This document shows positions 7,278 through 14,900 of a stretch of DNA of 16,131 nt, piece by piece (position 1 is the first letter of the stretch; each line of letters opens with the position of its first letter). The stretch is from an uncultured Bacilli bacterium. Lineage in GTDB: Bacteria; Bacillota_I; Bacilli_A; RF39; UBA660. The stretch covers positions 1-16,131 of the forward strand of contig CANRKS010000015.1 of the NCBI GenBank assembly GCA_947631285.1, written 5' to 3'. The position numbers were made by a program, and so were the translations under genes. The notes under the pieces were generated by a model. It worked only from the letters and a program-made list of their open reading frames with translations, was not told the DNA's origin and did no database searches.

Positions 7278-7403
7278 GAAAGCGGGATTTAGCACTAAGA
7301 AGGTTTGAATAACCTAAAGAAATGGGTAGGCATGTCATTAGAAACAGGATAATTTGACATTAAAGGAAAACTTTTATAAATTAATCAACCAAAACCCGCT
7401 TTC
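7278..7403 (-). ncRNA. Candidate structured leader RNA or small RNA upstream of miaB
   Basis: Arms gaaagcggg (7278-7286) and cccgctttc (7395-7403) are a perfect, G+C-rich 9-bp pairing enclosing 108 nt. Inside are two further stems: AGGTT/AACCT (7301-7305 with 7311-7315, 5-nt loop) and ATGTCA/TGACAT (7332-7337 with 7355-7360). The outer stem starts within 1-3 nt of the start point predicted from the promoter at 7412-7440. I could not match it to a known riboswitch or small RNA class. It may be a miaB leader or an independent RNA of about 126 nt. Confidence 0.4.
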
Positions 7404-7411
7404 GATGAATG

Positions 7412-7440
7412 ATAATAACTTAATAAAAAAAGATTAGCAA
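7412..7440 (-). promoter_or_regulatory. Probable promoter for the miaB leader
   Basis: On the minus strand TTGCTA (7440-7435) is followed after 17 bp by TATTAT (7417-7412). Transcription would start near 7405, giving a 5' leader of about 170 nt. A weaker alternative closer to the gene is TTTCCA (7281-7276), 17 bp, TAAAAT (7258-7253), which would bypass the structured leader. Confidence 0.5.
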
Positions 7441-7480
7441 TACTTTCGACAAACGTTGTCAAAACTTCTCTTTTTTCATC

Positions 7481-7505
7481 AAAAAAGAAGAATTTTTTTC
7501 TTCTT
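7481..7505 (-). terminator. Terminator of the SipW-type protein gene
   Basis: Arms aagaagaa (7485-7492) and ttcttctt (7498-7505) form an 8-bp stem with a 5-nt loop, followed on the minus strand by a T run (to 7481). It overlaps the stop codon at 7506-7504. The T6 and A6 runs at 7469-7488 can form an alternative 8-bp stem with a CATC loop. Confidence 0.6.
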
Positions 7506-9228
7506 ATAAATTAGTTATATAATAAGGATTTTTTGCCGTTCCCTTACCATTAAGTGCTATTTTACTGCCATCAAGATAGAAGACAGGGCGAACGCCCTCA
7601 TTCATTCTCAATGCAGTACTATTTAAAAAGCTGCTCCCAAAAACAGGGGATCCAAAATACCAAGCTTCATATTCATCAATAAAACTGTACCGGGTACTCA
7701 AGAACTCGTATTGTGATCTTTTATTATACCCATCTTTTCGAAAATCTATCCAACTTTCTGATATATCTGTATAAACGCTTCGATTCTCTTCTGGATAAGC
7801 ATACAATACATCATGTATATACATTAGACTTATTTTGGCGTCTATGGTATTTTTCCATGTAAACGGTTCAGAAGTCCTTCCTCCAGATCCATTTGGAATA
7901 TAGTGAGTAGTTTCTCTATTTCCAGTTTCTATAGCATACATTGCATCTCCATTATATTTCACATTAATATCACTTTCAGAAGTATCACCATAATGCCAAG
8001 AATGCGTTATTATTAATTTGTACCAATCACTTTCTTCTTCTCCACCATTTACTTTATCTCCTGATTTTAAATAATCATAATAACTATTATCAATAAAAAT
8101 ATCAGTGTCTCCAGGTGGACTATCTATGGTCCCACCAGATCCAGCATTTGTTCCGTTTGCTTTTCCATTTATTCTTATAAATAAATCTGCTTCATTCCAC
8201 TCCGGACACTTTCCATCTGGACAAATCCAGTAACTACCAGTCCTAACTCTACTGTTACTATTCCATACAAAGCTATCAATGTTTTTATCTTCCTTTATCT
8301 CTTTTATGAATGTTTCTTTTAATAAATATAATTGCCCTTCTTCTGTTATTCCAATTATTCTATACATATATTTATCTACATTATTTTTACATTCTTCTTG
8401 GTCAGTTGTTCCAAAACATATCCAATTTGATACATTACGTGCTCCTTGATATCTATACATTCCACCGACTGGTTCTTCTGTTAAACTAGCTATATTAATA
8501 TCTTCAGTTTTAACACACTCTTCTAAATTATTATAACTACTACAAATATTTGTCAAATTAGGTATTATTATTCCACATACTAAATTATCTACCGTTATGG
8601 TAATATTTAGTTCTTTACCTGCTAGGTATGATTGATCTGATCCTGTATTATTTACTTTCAAATATCCTTTTATAATTGATGGATCACTTGCACTTACAGT
8701 TAAAACTAAATCTATCTCTTTTGTAACTGAAGAATCACCACCTTCAGTTAGTAAACTTGATAAATCAATATCTTCTTTGTATTCACCATTTTCTAGATGT
8801 AAAGTAGCATCGCCACTTGTTAATACTTCACCCATAGAATCTTTACTTATATCCATGGTGATTGTTACTTTAGCTGTACAATCACTTTCTTCTTTATTGG
8901 TGCCCGCTACTGTTGCAAATGTTAAGGTTCCATCACTTTCAGTTAATTTATAATTGTCTTCGGTATCAGTTGCATAATATGCTTTATTAGGATTGTTTTT
9001 CGCCATATCGGATACTGATAAATTGATATGCATATTTTCTGCACCTTTTTGTATTGATACTAAATCAGCACTGCCTGTTTCAATATCAACATTAGTATTC
9101 GTGGCATCTCCACTTACATTTAAGGAAAAGAAGGCATAAGTTGCTCCCGCTACCACAATTACTAAAGTGATGACCGCAACTATACTTCCAATTAAAATTT
9201 TCTTTCTATTTTCTTCATTCATAACCAT
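7504..9228 (-). CDS. SipW-dependent-type secreted surface protein with C-terminal DUF6273-like domain
   Basis: The 574-residue protein begins with a SipW/TasA-type signal peptide: charged residues 4-10, hydrophobic 11-28, then ATYAFFS at 29-35, the usual cleavage context. Residues 36-220 are a beta-rich region as in TasA/camelysin-type proteins. From about residue 250 it changes to a domain with GMYRYQG, YMYRIIGITEEGQLYL and a final EGVRPVFYLDGSKIALNGKG plus NPYYI. That pattern resembles the C-terminal DUF6273-like domain of gut Bacillota surface proteins. Several cysteines (117, 218, 229, 238, 271, 280, 336, 341) could form disulfides outside the cell. It has no sorting signal or C-terminal helix, so it is probably secreted or assembled; the needed SipW-like peptidase is not in the window. 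Expression is from the G9 promoter at 9284-9311 with a hairpin leader. A paralog starts at 66. Confidence 0.8.
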   Translation of the reverse strand: MVMNEENRKKILIGSIVAVITLVIVVAGATYAFFSLNVSGDATNTNVDIETGSADLVSIQKGAENMHINLSVSDMAKNNPNKAYYATDTEDNYKLTESDGTLTFATVAGTNKEESDCTAKVTITMDISKDSMGEVLTSGDATLHLENGEYKEDIDLSSLLTEGGDSSVTKEIDLVLTVSASDPSIIKGYLKVNNTGSDQSYLAGKELNITITVDNLVCGIIIPNLTNICSSYNNLEECVKTEDINIASLTEEPVGGMYRYQGARNVSNWICFGTTDQEECKNNVDKYMYRIIGITEEGQLYLLKETFIKEIKEDKNIDSFVWNSNSRVRTGSYWICPDGKCPEWNEADLFIRINGKANGTNAGSGGTIDSPPGDTDIFIDNSYYDYLKSGDKVNGGEEESDWYKLIITHSWHYGDTSESDINVKYNGDAMYAIETGNRETTHYIPNGSGGRTSEPFTWKNTIDAKISLMYIHDVLYAYPEENRSVYTDISESWIDFRKDGYNKRSQYEFLSTRYSFIDEYEAWYFGSPVFGSSFLNSTALRMNEGVRPVFYLDGSKIALNGKGTAKNPYYITNL

Positions 9229-9234
9229 ATATTG

Positions 9235-9260
9235 TTGTTAATAATTTTTATTATCAGCAA
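9235..9260 (-). promoter_or_regulatory. Leader hairpin between Shine-Dalgarno and start codon (copy 2)
   Basis: Arms 9235-9245 and 9250-9260 pair over 11 positions with one mismatch and one G-U, closed by a 4-nt loop. The mRNA order is AAAGGTG (9267-9261), hairpin of 26 nt, 6 nt, then ATG 9228, identical in length to copy 1 at 73-98. No other Shine-Dalgarno sequence is near the ATG. Confidence 0.65.
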
Positions 9261-9283
9261 CACCTTTCATATCTTATATGGTT

Positions 9284-9311
9284 ATTATATAGCACCCCCC
9301 CCCAGTGTCAA
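9284..9311 (-). promoter_or_regulatory. Promoter with G9 tract in the spacer (copy 2), candidate phase-variable
   Basis: On the minus strand TTGACA (9311-9306) and TATAAT (9289-9284) are both exact consensus, 16 bp apart, with nine consecutive G in the spacer (plus-strand C at 9295-9303). Tract length, spacer length and hexamers equal copy 1 at 122-149. It drives the gene starting at 9228. Confidence 0.85.
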
Positions 9312-9316
9312 TTTTT

Positions 9317-9337
9317 CGCTCAAATTTTGTTGGAACG
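9317..9337. promoter_or_regulatory. Imperfect palindrome upstream of the -35 box (copy 2), possible operator
   Basis: This 21-bp block differs from 154-174 at one base and lies 5 bp upstream of the -35 hexamer. Outer arms cgctc and gaacg pair with one G-T position. Conservation outside the promoter hexamers in both cassettes suggests protein binding. Confidence 0.45.
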
Positions 9338-9351
9338 AATGTCAAAATGGC

Positions 9352-9385
9352 GTAAAAAAACTATTAGCTTTTACCCTAATAGTTT
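9352..9385 (-). terminator. Terminator of the beta-helix surface protein gene
   Basis: Arms aaactattag (9358-9367) and ctaatagttt (9376-9385) form a perfect 10-bp stem with an 8-nt loop, followed on the minus strand by T7 (9360-9354, partly in the stem). It separates the upstream gene from the G9 promoter cassette. Confidence 0.85.
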
Positions 9386-9395
9386 ATTTGTGTTT

Positions 9396-11144
9396 TTAAT
9401 TATTGGCTTTTCTTTTTTTATTTAGTAGTACTAAGCCACCTAAAGCTACTACTCCACCAATTCCATATAACATTATATTCATTGATGATGTTTGAGGATT
9501 ATTAACTACTTCTTTTGTTTCTTTTAACATTACTACGAATGGTGATAATTCACTTACTGTTATTGTTACTTTTCCATTCTCTACTTCTCTTTCCCATTCT
9601 TCATAAGTATTATCATGTCTTTGGTGTACTATATATACTTCTTTTCCCTCATTCTCTTTTCCTAAATCAAATGTTATAGTTAATAATTTAGTTAAGCTTT
9701 TATTATCTTTTATATGTATTTCATACATATTATATAACTTAGCATAGCCATTTTCAGTTGCATATTTAATCATTGCTTCATATGTAGCATCTTGATCTTT
9801 AACAACTGATCCTTCAATTTCAATATCTTCTCCATTATCTTCATAGCTTACGCCTTCAGTAATAGTATAATCTTTTGAAGGAGTTGGTTTTGGTGTTACA
9901 CCTCCACTTGTACTTGGTGTAGGAACTGTATATTCTTCATCATTACTTACAACATGACCATTAACTGTTACAGTTTCTTCATTTCCTTCGGCTTTTTTTA
10001 TAATAACGCCTTCAGCAACTGAATCTACTTCTAGGCCTCCTTTTAAAACTTCAATAGTTGTTCCAGATGTCGCCTCTTTTACGAATTTATCAGCATCGTC
10101 TCCAACATAATATTTATTTCCACTTTTAATTTCGGTAAATTCTTCTTTAAGATAATTATCTGCAAATGGTTTATTAAAGTTTCCACCTGTTATTTCATAA
10201 TCTTTTGCTCCGGTATCATTTAAGGCATTAATAGCATTATCAGCAGTTGCTTCTAATGTACCTCCTTCAATTTTTACTAAAGCATCAGTTTTATAACCAC
10301 TTGTTACATTATCAACTATAATTGCTGACCCATTAGGTAAATTGACATTTGTAGCCCCAACAGCAATATTATTTGAACCAGTACCAATAATTTTGGCATT
10401 TTCTTTAACAGTTATCGTTCCTTGTCTAGCAATAATACCAGCTGCTCCTTGAACAACACCAGCTGATACTGTAAGATCTCCTGATTGTGGTTGATAAATA
10501 GCAACACTCTCAGATTCTATAGTACCTCCTGTTATTTTAATGTGAGAATTAATTGTTTCATTAGCATTTCCAGAAATACCAATATGGGCTTTAATAGTAC
10601 CACCGCTAACGTTAACATTAACATTTTCACCAAAAGGAGTTATACCAAAATAGCCCATAATTTCAGTATTACCAGTTACAGTAAGTGTCGCTCCATCACG
10701 AACAAGAATTGTTCCCATTTCGGCAGTAGCATTATTATTTTTATAAACTCCACCTTCAAGAGTAACATTTGAATCTGTATTATTTATCCATAGAGCAGGC
10801 TTATTATCACTTCTGGTAATACCTCCTTTTTCAGTACTTGTATCTTTAAAAGTTACATTACCATGCTCAACAAAAACTACAGCATCTCCATCAGTACCCT
10901 TTCTCGTAATAGTATTTCCTTTGAAATCAATTGTTAATTTATTAGCAGTTTGATTACTAATAGTTAAAAGAGTTTGTAACTCAATACTTTGGGTTAACTC
11001 GATTTCAACATCTCCTTGAGATAATTTTCCTATAGCTTCGGTTAAAGCACTTTCATTACCTACAGATTCTTTTGCACTAACTATAGGAATTATACATAAG
11101 CTTAACATTAAAGCCATAAACATAAATAAATATTTTTTCTTCAT
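9396..11144 (-). CDS. Secreted beta-helix surface protein with NPQTS sortase-type sorting signal
   Basis: The 582-residue protein has a signal peptide (basic start, hydrophobic core, likely cut after IVSA near residue 24). Residues about 30-330 are repeating short beta strands rich in Gly, Asn, Thr and Val, with repeats such as ITGGT, VSGGT, IEGGT and ITGGN. This is the pattern of right-handed parallel beta-helix adhesins or pectate-lyase-like proteins. A Pro/Thr/Ser linker (about 407-422) leads to a beta domain. The end is NPQTS (549-553), a hydrophobic helix and the tail KKRKANN, a cell-wall sorting signal of the sortase B-like NPQTx type; no sortase is in the window. I prefer ATG 11144 because GAAAGG lies 10 nt upstream; ATG 11153 has it only 1 nt away and would add three residues. 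No catalytic residues were identified, so adhesion is inferred. Confidence 0.82.
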   Translation of the reverse strand: MKKKYLFMFMALMLSLCIIPIVSAKESVGNESALTEAIGKLSQGDVEIELTQSIELQTLLTISNQTANKLTIDFKGNTITRKGTDGDAVVFVEHGNVTFKDTSTEKGGITRSDNKPALWINNTDSNVTLEGGVYKNNNATAEMGTILVRDGATLTVTGNTEIMGYFGITPFGENVNVNVSGGTIKAHIGISGNANETINSHIKITGGTIESESVAIYQPQSGDLTVSAGVVQGAAGIIARQGTITVKENAKIIGTGSNNIAVGATNVNLPNGSAIIVDNVTSGYKTDALVKIEGGTLEATADNAINALNDTGAKDYEITGGNFNKPFADNYLKEEFTEIKSGNKYYVGDDADKFVKEATSGTTIEVLKGGLEVDSVAEGVIIKKAEGNEETVTVNGHVVSNDEEYTVPTPSTSGGVTPKPTPSKDYTITEGVSYEDNGEDIEIEGSVVKDQDATYEAMIKYATENGYAKLYNMYEIHIKDNKSLTKLLTITFDLGKENEGKEVYIVHQRHDNTYEEWEREVENGKVTITVSELSPFVVMLKETKEVVNNPQTSSMNIMLYGIGGVVALGGLVLLNKKRKANN

Positions 11145-11170
11145 TTTTTCCATACCTTTCTATATGTGAC

Positions 11171-11200
11171 ATTATACCCTTTCAATATCTCATTTGGCAA
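11171..11200 (-). promoter_or_regulatory. Promoter of the beta-helix surface protein gene
   Basis: On the minus strand TTGCCA (11200-11195) is followed after 18 bp by TATAAT (11176-11171). The leader would be about 20 nt. Just upstream are two near-identical direct copies of TGTAAATA(A)TTG between 11212 and 11234, purpose unknown. Confidence 0.65.
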
Positions 11201-11246
11201 GATTTAAACAATTATTTACACCAATATTTACAGAACTGCTGGGCTA

Positions 11247-11900
11247 CTATTTATTTTTTCTGCTATTTATCCGAAATTTAGGATAAGCTTTTTGAATATG
11301 TCGATATAAGATCGTATTCTTTTCTAACCAATTAGAAACTTTCTCTCTTATTAATTCCGTACTATCTACTTTATGTTTTTTTATTTCTTTTTTAATCTTA
11401 TTCATAACATTAAAGGAAATAATATTATCAGCAAGATAAATTATAAGTAAAATAATGGCTATTACTAATCTTATAGTTTCTGGAATACTAGTTACTAAAT
11501 TTAATACTAAAGGGTTTAAAACGTAAAAAATAAACGTACCAAATAAGCCAAAAGGAAGCATTGTTTCTAAACAAATTCGGCCATTAATGTTAAATTTCTT
11601 TTTCGAATAATCCCACCATCTAGCTTTAAATAATTTTTCCATTATATAAGAAGTAAAATATTCTAATAAAGAACAAATAAGAACTGATTTTAAAAATACT
11701 TCTAAAATATCTACTTCTCCCTTACCAATTAATAATAATATCCCTAATACCCCATATCCATAAATAGGACATATAGGGCCAATTAAAAAACCGCGGTTAA
11801 CAAATCTTTTTAATTCAATATATTTACAAATAACTTCTAAAAGCCACCCTAGAAAAGAATAAATAATAAACAAAAGAAAATAGGTTACAAATTGTTCCAT
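11247..11900 (-). CDS. PF06541-type putative ABC transporter permease (CmpB-like) membrane protein
   Basis: The 217-residue protein has about five membrane helices. It shows the conserved pattern of the 'putative ABC-transporter type IV' family (PF06541): FLGWLLE in the first helix, FVNRGFLIGPICPIYGYG, LEYFTSYIMEKLF, RWWDYS and INGRICLE followed by FGLFG. The transport role is a family label without a proven substrate, and no ATP-binding partner is in the window. The start is ATG 11900, with AGAGGTG 5 nt upstream. The open frame reaches 11954, but that part is the promoter (11926-11954) and would not be transcribed. It appears to be a single-gene unit; I found no clear terminator after its stop at 11247. 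Confidence 0.85.
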   Translation of the reverse strand: MEQFVTYFLLFIIYSFLGWLLEVICKYIELKRFVNRGFLIGPICPIYGYGVLGILLLIGKGEVDILEVFLKSVLICSLLEYFTSYIMEKLFKARWWDYSKKKFNINGRICLETMLPFGLFGTFIFYVLNPLVLNLVTSIPETIRLVIAIILLIIYLADNIISFNVMNKIKKEIKKHKVDSTELIREKVSNWLEKNTILYRHIQKAYPKFRINSRKNK

Positions 11901-11925
11901 TACAACACCTCTTAATATTAAAATT

Positions 11926-11954
11926 ATCATAGCACATAATTTTTTTTTTGACAA
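11926..11954 (-). promoter_or_regulatory. Promoter with an A-tract spacer upstream of the PF06541 gene
   Basis: On the minus strand TTGTCA (11954-11949) is followed after 17 bp by TATGAT (11931-11926). The last A of the -35 and the first nine bases of the spacer are a run of ten A (plus-strand T at 11940-11949). Confidence 0.65.
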
Positions 11955-11965
11955 TTTTAACCATC

Positions 11966-11989
11966 AAAAAAGAGGCTTTAATGCCTCTT
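11966..11989 (-). terminator. Terminator of the 1334-residue surface protein gene
   Basis: Arms aagaggc (11970-11976) and gcctctt (11983-11989) form a 7-bp stem with a 6-nt loop, followed on the minus strand by T6 (11971-11966, first two in the stem). It overlaps the stop codon at 11990-11988. Confidence 0.85.
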
Positions 11990-14900
11990 ATTTATGATAT
12001 TTATATTTCTTAGTTCCATTATTATAAGTTATGATAAGAATAATTGAAGTTGCTAGAACTAAAGAACCAACAACATAAAGAGCAATCATTTTTGGCGATA
12101 ACCAAACATTAGCGTTATCTTGATTATTTTCATAATCTCTATTTAAAGCTTCTTGCATCTTTTTAGCTTTAGTAGTTCCTTTATTAATTATACCATCTTC
12201 ATTATTATCAGCATTTGGATAATATTCACCATTAGAATTATCATCATCTTGGAAATTATTATTGTTACTATTATTTTCTTCCTCATAATAATTGTTATTA
12301 TTACTATTACTACTATTGTTTGAACTATTTCCATTACTATTTGGTTTTGAAGATGAGTTATTATTACTTGATGAATTATTAGAACTATTAGAGTTATTAT
12401 TATTACTATTACTTTGATCATTGTTGTTATTATCTTCTTGAGTATTTTTATCTTGTTCTGGTTCACTTGGAGTTTTTTCTTCTTCTTTACCTGGATCTTC
12501 TATACCTGGTTCGTCAAAACCTGGTTCCTCAAATCCAGGATCACTAGGAGTTTCAGAAGATTTTTCTTTAATCCAAGTAACGGTTGCGGTTACTTCTCCT
12601 TTATTTCCATAGTCATCAACAAATTCAAAAGTAAAGCTACCATTTTTATCAAACACATAAATATCACTACCATGATTATTAGTAATAGTTATATTTTTAC
12701 TTGCCTTAACTAGAGTTGCTGTTACACTTCCGGTTGTCTCTTCCATAGTGCTATATTCTACTTCAGCCGTCGGAATAGTTCTCGCACTAGCATTTTCAAA
12801 TAAGTTAATGGAAGCCGCACTCATGAAACTACGACCATCGCCAGCACATTCAACACCAACTAATTTAACATATTTAGTTAAAACTGGTTCTTTAAATACC
12901 GCATATTTAGCATTTTTATTAACAGCCCAATCTAAACTATTAGATGCCTCTACTAAAGTCCAATCATCATCTTCTCCAGTCATACTAACATATACTTCAG
13001 CTTTAGTTACAATACCATTAGTACTTGATTGACGAGGAATATATTCTAAGGCAGAAATTAAAGTTGGTTCGTCCATACCAAGAACAATATAACGATCATG
13101 GTCAGATCCATCCCAGTAAGTATGCCAAACTGTTCCTAAATCATCATCTAAGACATTATTGGCATCTTGATTTTCACTACGTCCTTTTTCTTCAGAAGAT
13201 ACTTTATATACATTTAATTTAGAAGCATTAACATATAAATATTCATCACTTTCCCCAATTGCTGTAAATTCTAAAGTCATTGGTTCACTAGCTAAGAAAT
13301 TATCATGTCTTCCTACTCTAATTTCAATATTTTTATTACCTTCTAATTTAGGTTCTACTTCACTAATTTTTTGCCATGCATCATCACCATCAGTTGCTAA
13401 TTTCCATTCAACAGCATCTTTTTTATAACCATTTTTCTTATTATTACCATTTTCAACATCAATATTAATAGTATTATCACGGTCACTATAAGAAATTTCT
13501 GGAGCTAATCTAGCTCTTTCAATTTCAACTTCATAAACAGATTCATTATCACCAGTTATCTTAACTAAAATCTCTGTTTCTTCATGAATCATATTAACTT
13601 CATCAGCATCTAATTTATGAGTTAAACCTTCAACTTTGTCACTCCAACGTAAGCTATCTAAGCTATATTGCCATACCGCACCCTTACTAATTATTTTATC
13701 ATTTAATTTAATTGTATCGGCTTCTTCCCCATCAAATGAGAATGTGGCCATAACTTCATGACTATCTAATAAGTAAGTAGCTACTTGTCTTGCGGCTCCA
13801 GCTTGAATGTATTCAGAATCAGGAAGACTCTTTACTTCAGTTAAAGTCGCTTCAATTAAATTAGCAATATTGACTTTATAAGTATCAGTCTTCATTTTGC
13901 TTTGAATTAGTTTTAATAAGTCATCCATTGGTAATGGATAATGTTTTAATTTAGAGACAATTCTTTCCGCTAAAGAATAGAAATCAACATCACTAGCGCC
14001 TTTATCAGCATAAACATTAATTAAACCTAACCAAGCATCAAAATTGATATCTTGAACTTCTAAAGCTGCTTCATAAATAGCTTCTTTAATTGAATTATCA
14101 CTAAAAGCATCAACAGTCATTAAAATCTTTTCGGCTTTATTATAGTTATCTAAATCATTTAAAGCTGCTTGAGCTAATAAAATATAACTTGCTGGATAAG
14201 AACCAACATAAGATCCATCTCCCCAGCCATTAGGCATTCTAACAGAAAGTTTTTCAGTTTTACCAGATAGTCCCCATCCAGAAACATCATTATATAACTC
14301 CCAATATTTTTCTCCATTTTTTAAAGCCATATAAATATAAGCAGCATGTCCTGGTTGTGATACAACTGATGATGGAATACCATAAGAACCTTGGATATTA
14401 GATCCAGTTTTAGATAAACCACCACATACTGATCCTTCTTCAAATACTATCCATAATTTTGGATATCCTTTTTGATAAGTTATATTATAATCACTTCTAA
14501 TAAAGTTTTGCGTATCTTTAAAATATTCCCCATCACTAAAATGATAACCATATTCTAATTTACCATGTTTTTTATTATTCCATTCACTTTCTCTCGCTGG
14601 ATCATAATACTTATCTAAAGTATAATCATAACCAAATTGATAATTAATATAAGTATAAGGGTTTTTACTATTATTAACTCTCGTATAATCATTTAACCAA
14701 ATAATTTCTTCATCATCAATAATGTTATTCATAATAAAGCGCATTTCTTCAACACTTAAATTTTTAAAAATATCATTATCTAATTTACCGGCTTTATATA
14801 ATTTTTTAAAGATTAAATAACGATCAAGAGCATTAGAGCCATTTGGATCATCTGGATCTTCTGGAGCTCCACTTATCCAAGTACCTACATTCGCAGAATG

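Noticed and set aside
7448..7460. Short palindrome gacaaacgttgtc as an operator or part of another TTGACA promoter
   Set aside because: A minus-strand TTGACA is present here, but no acceptable -10 lies 15-19 bp downstream. The dyad is short and unrepeated elsewhere in the window.
10485..10772. Plus-strand open frame of 95 codons inside the beta-helix gene
   Set aside because: It is antisense to a repeat-rich coding region with clear signal peptide and sorting signal and has no promoter or ribosome binding site.
12188..13222. Several open frames on both strands within the 1334-residue gene
   Set aside because: They arise from the low-complexity AT-rich coding sequence, have extreme composition and lack ribosome binding sites; the main frame is well supported by domains.
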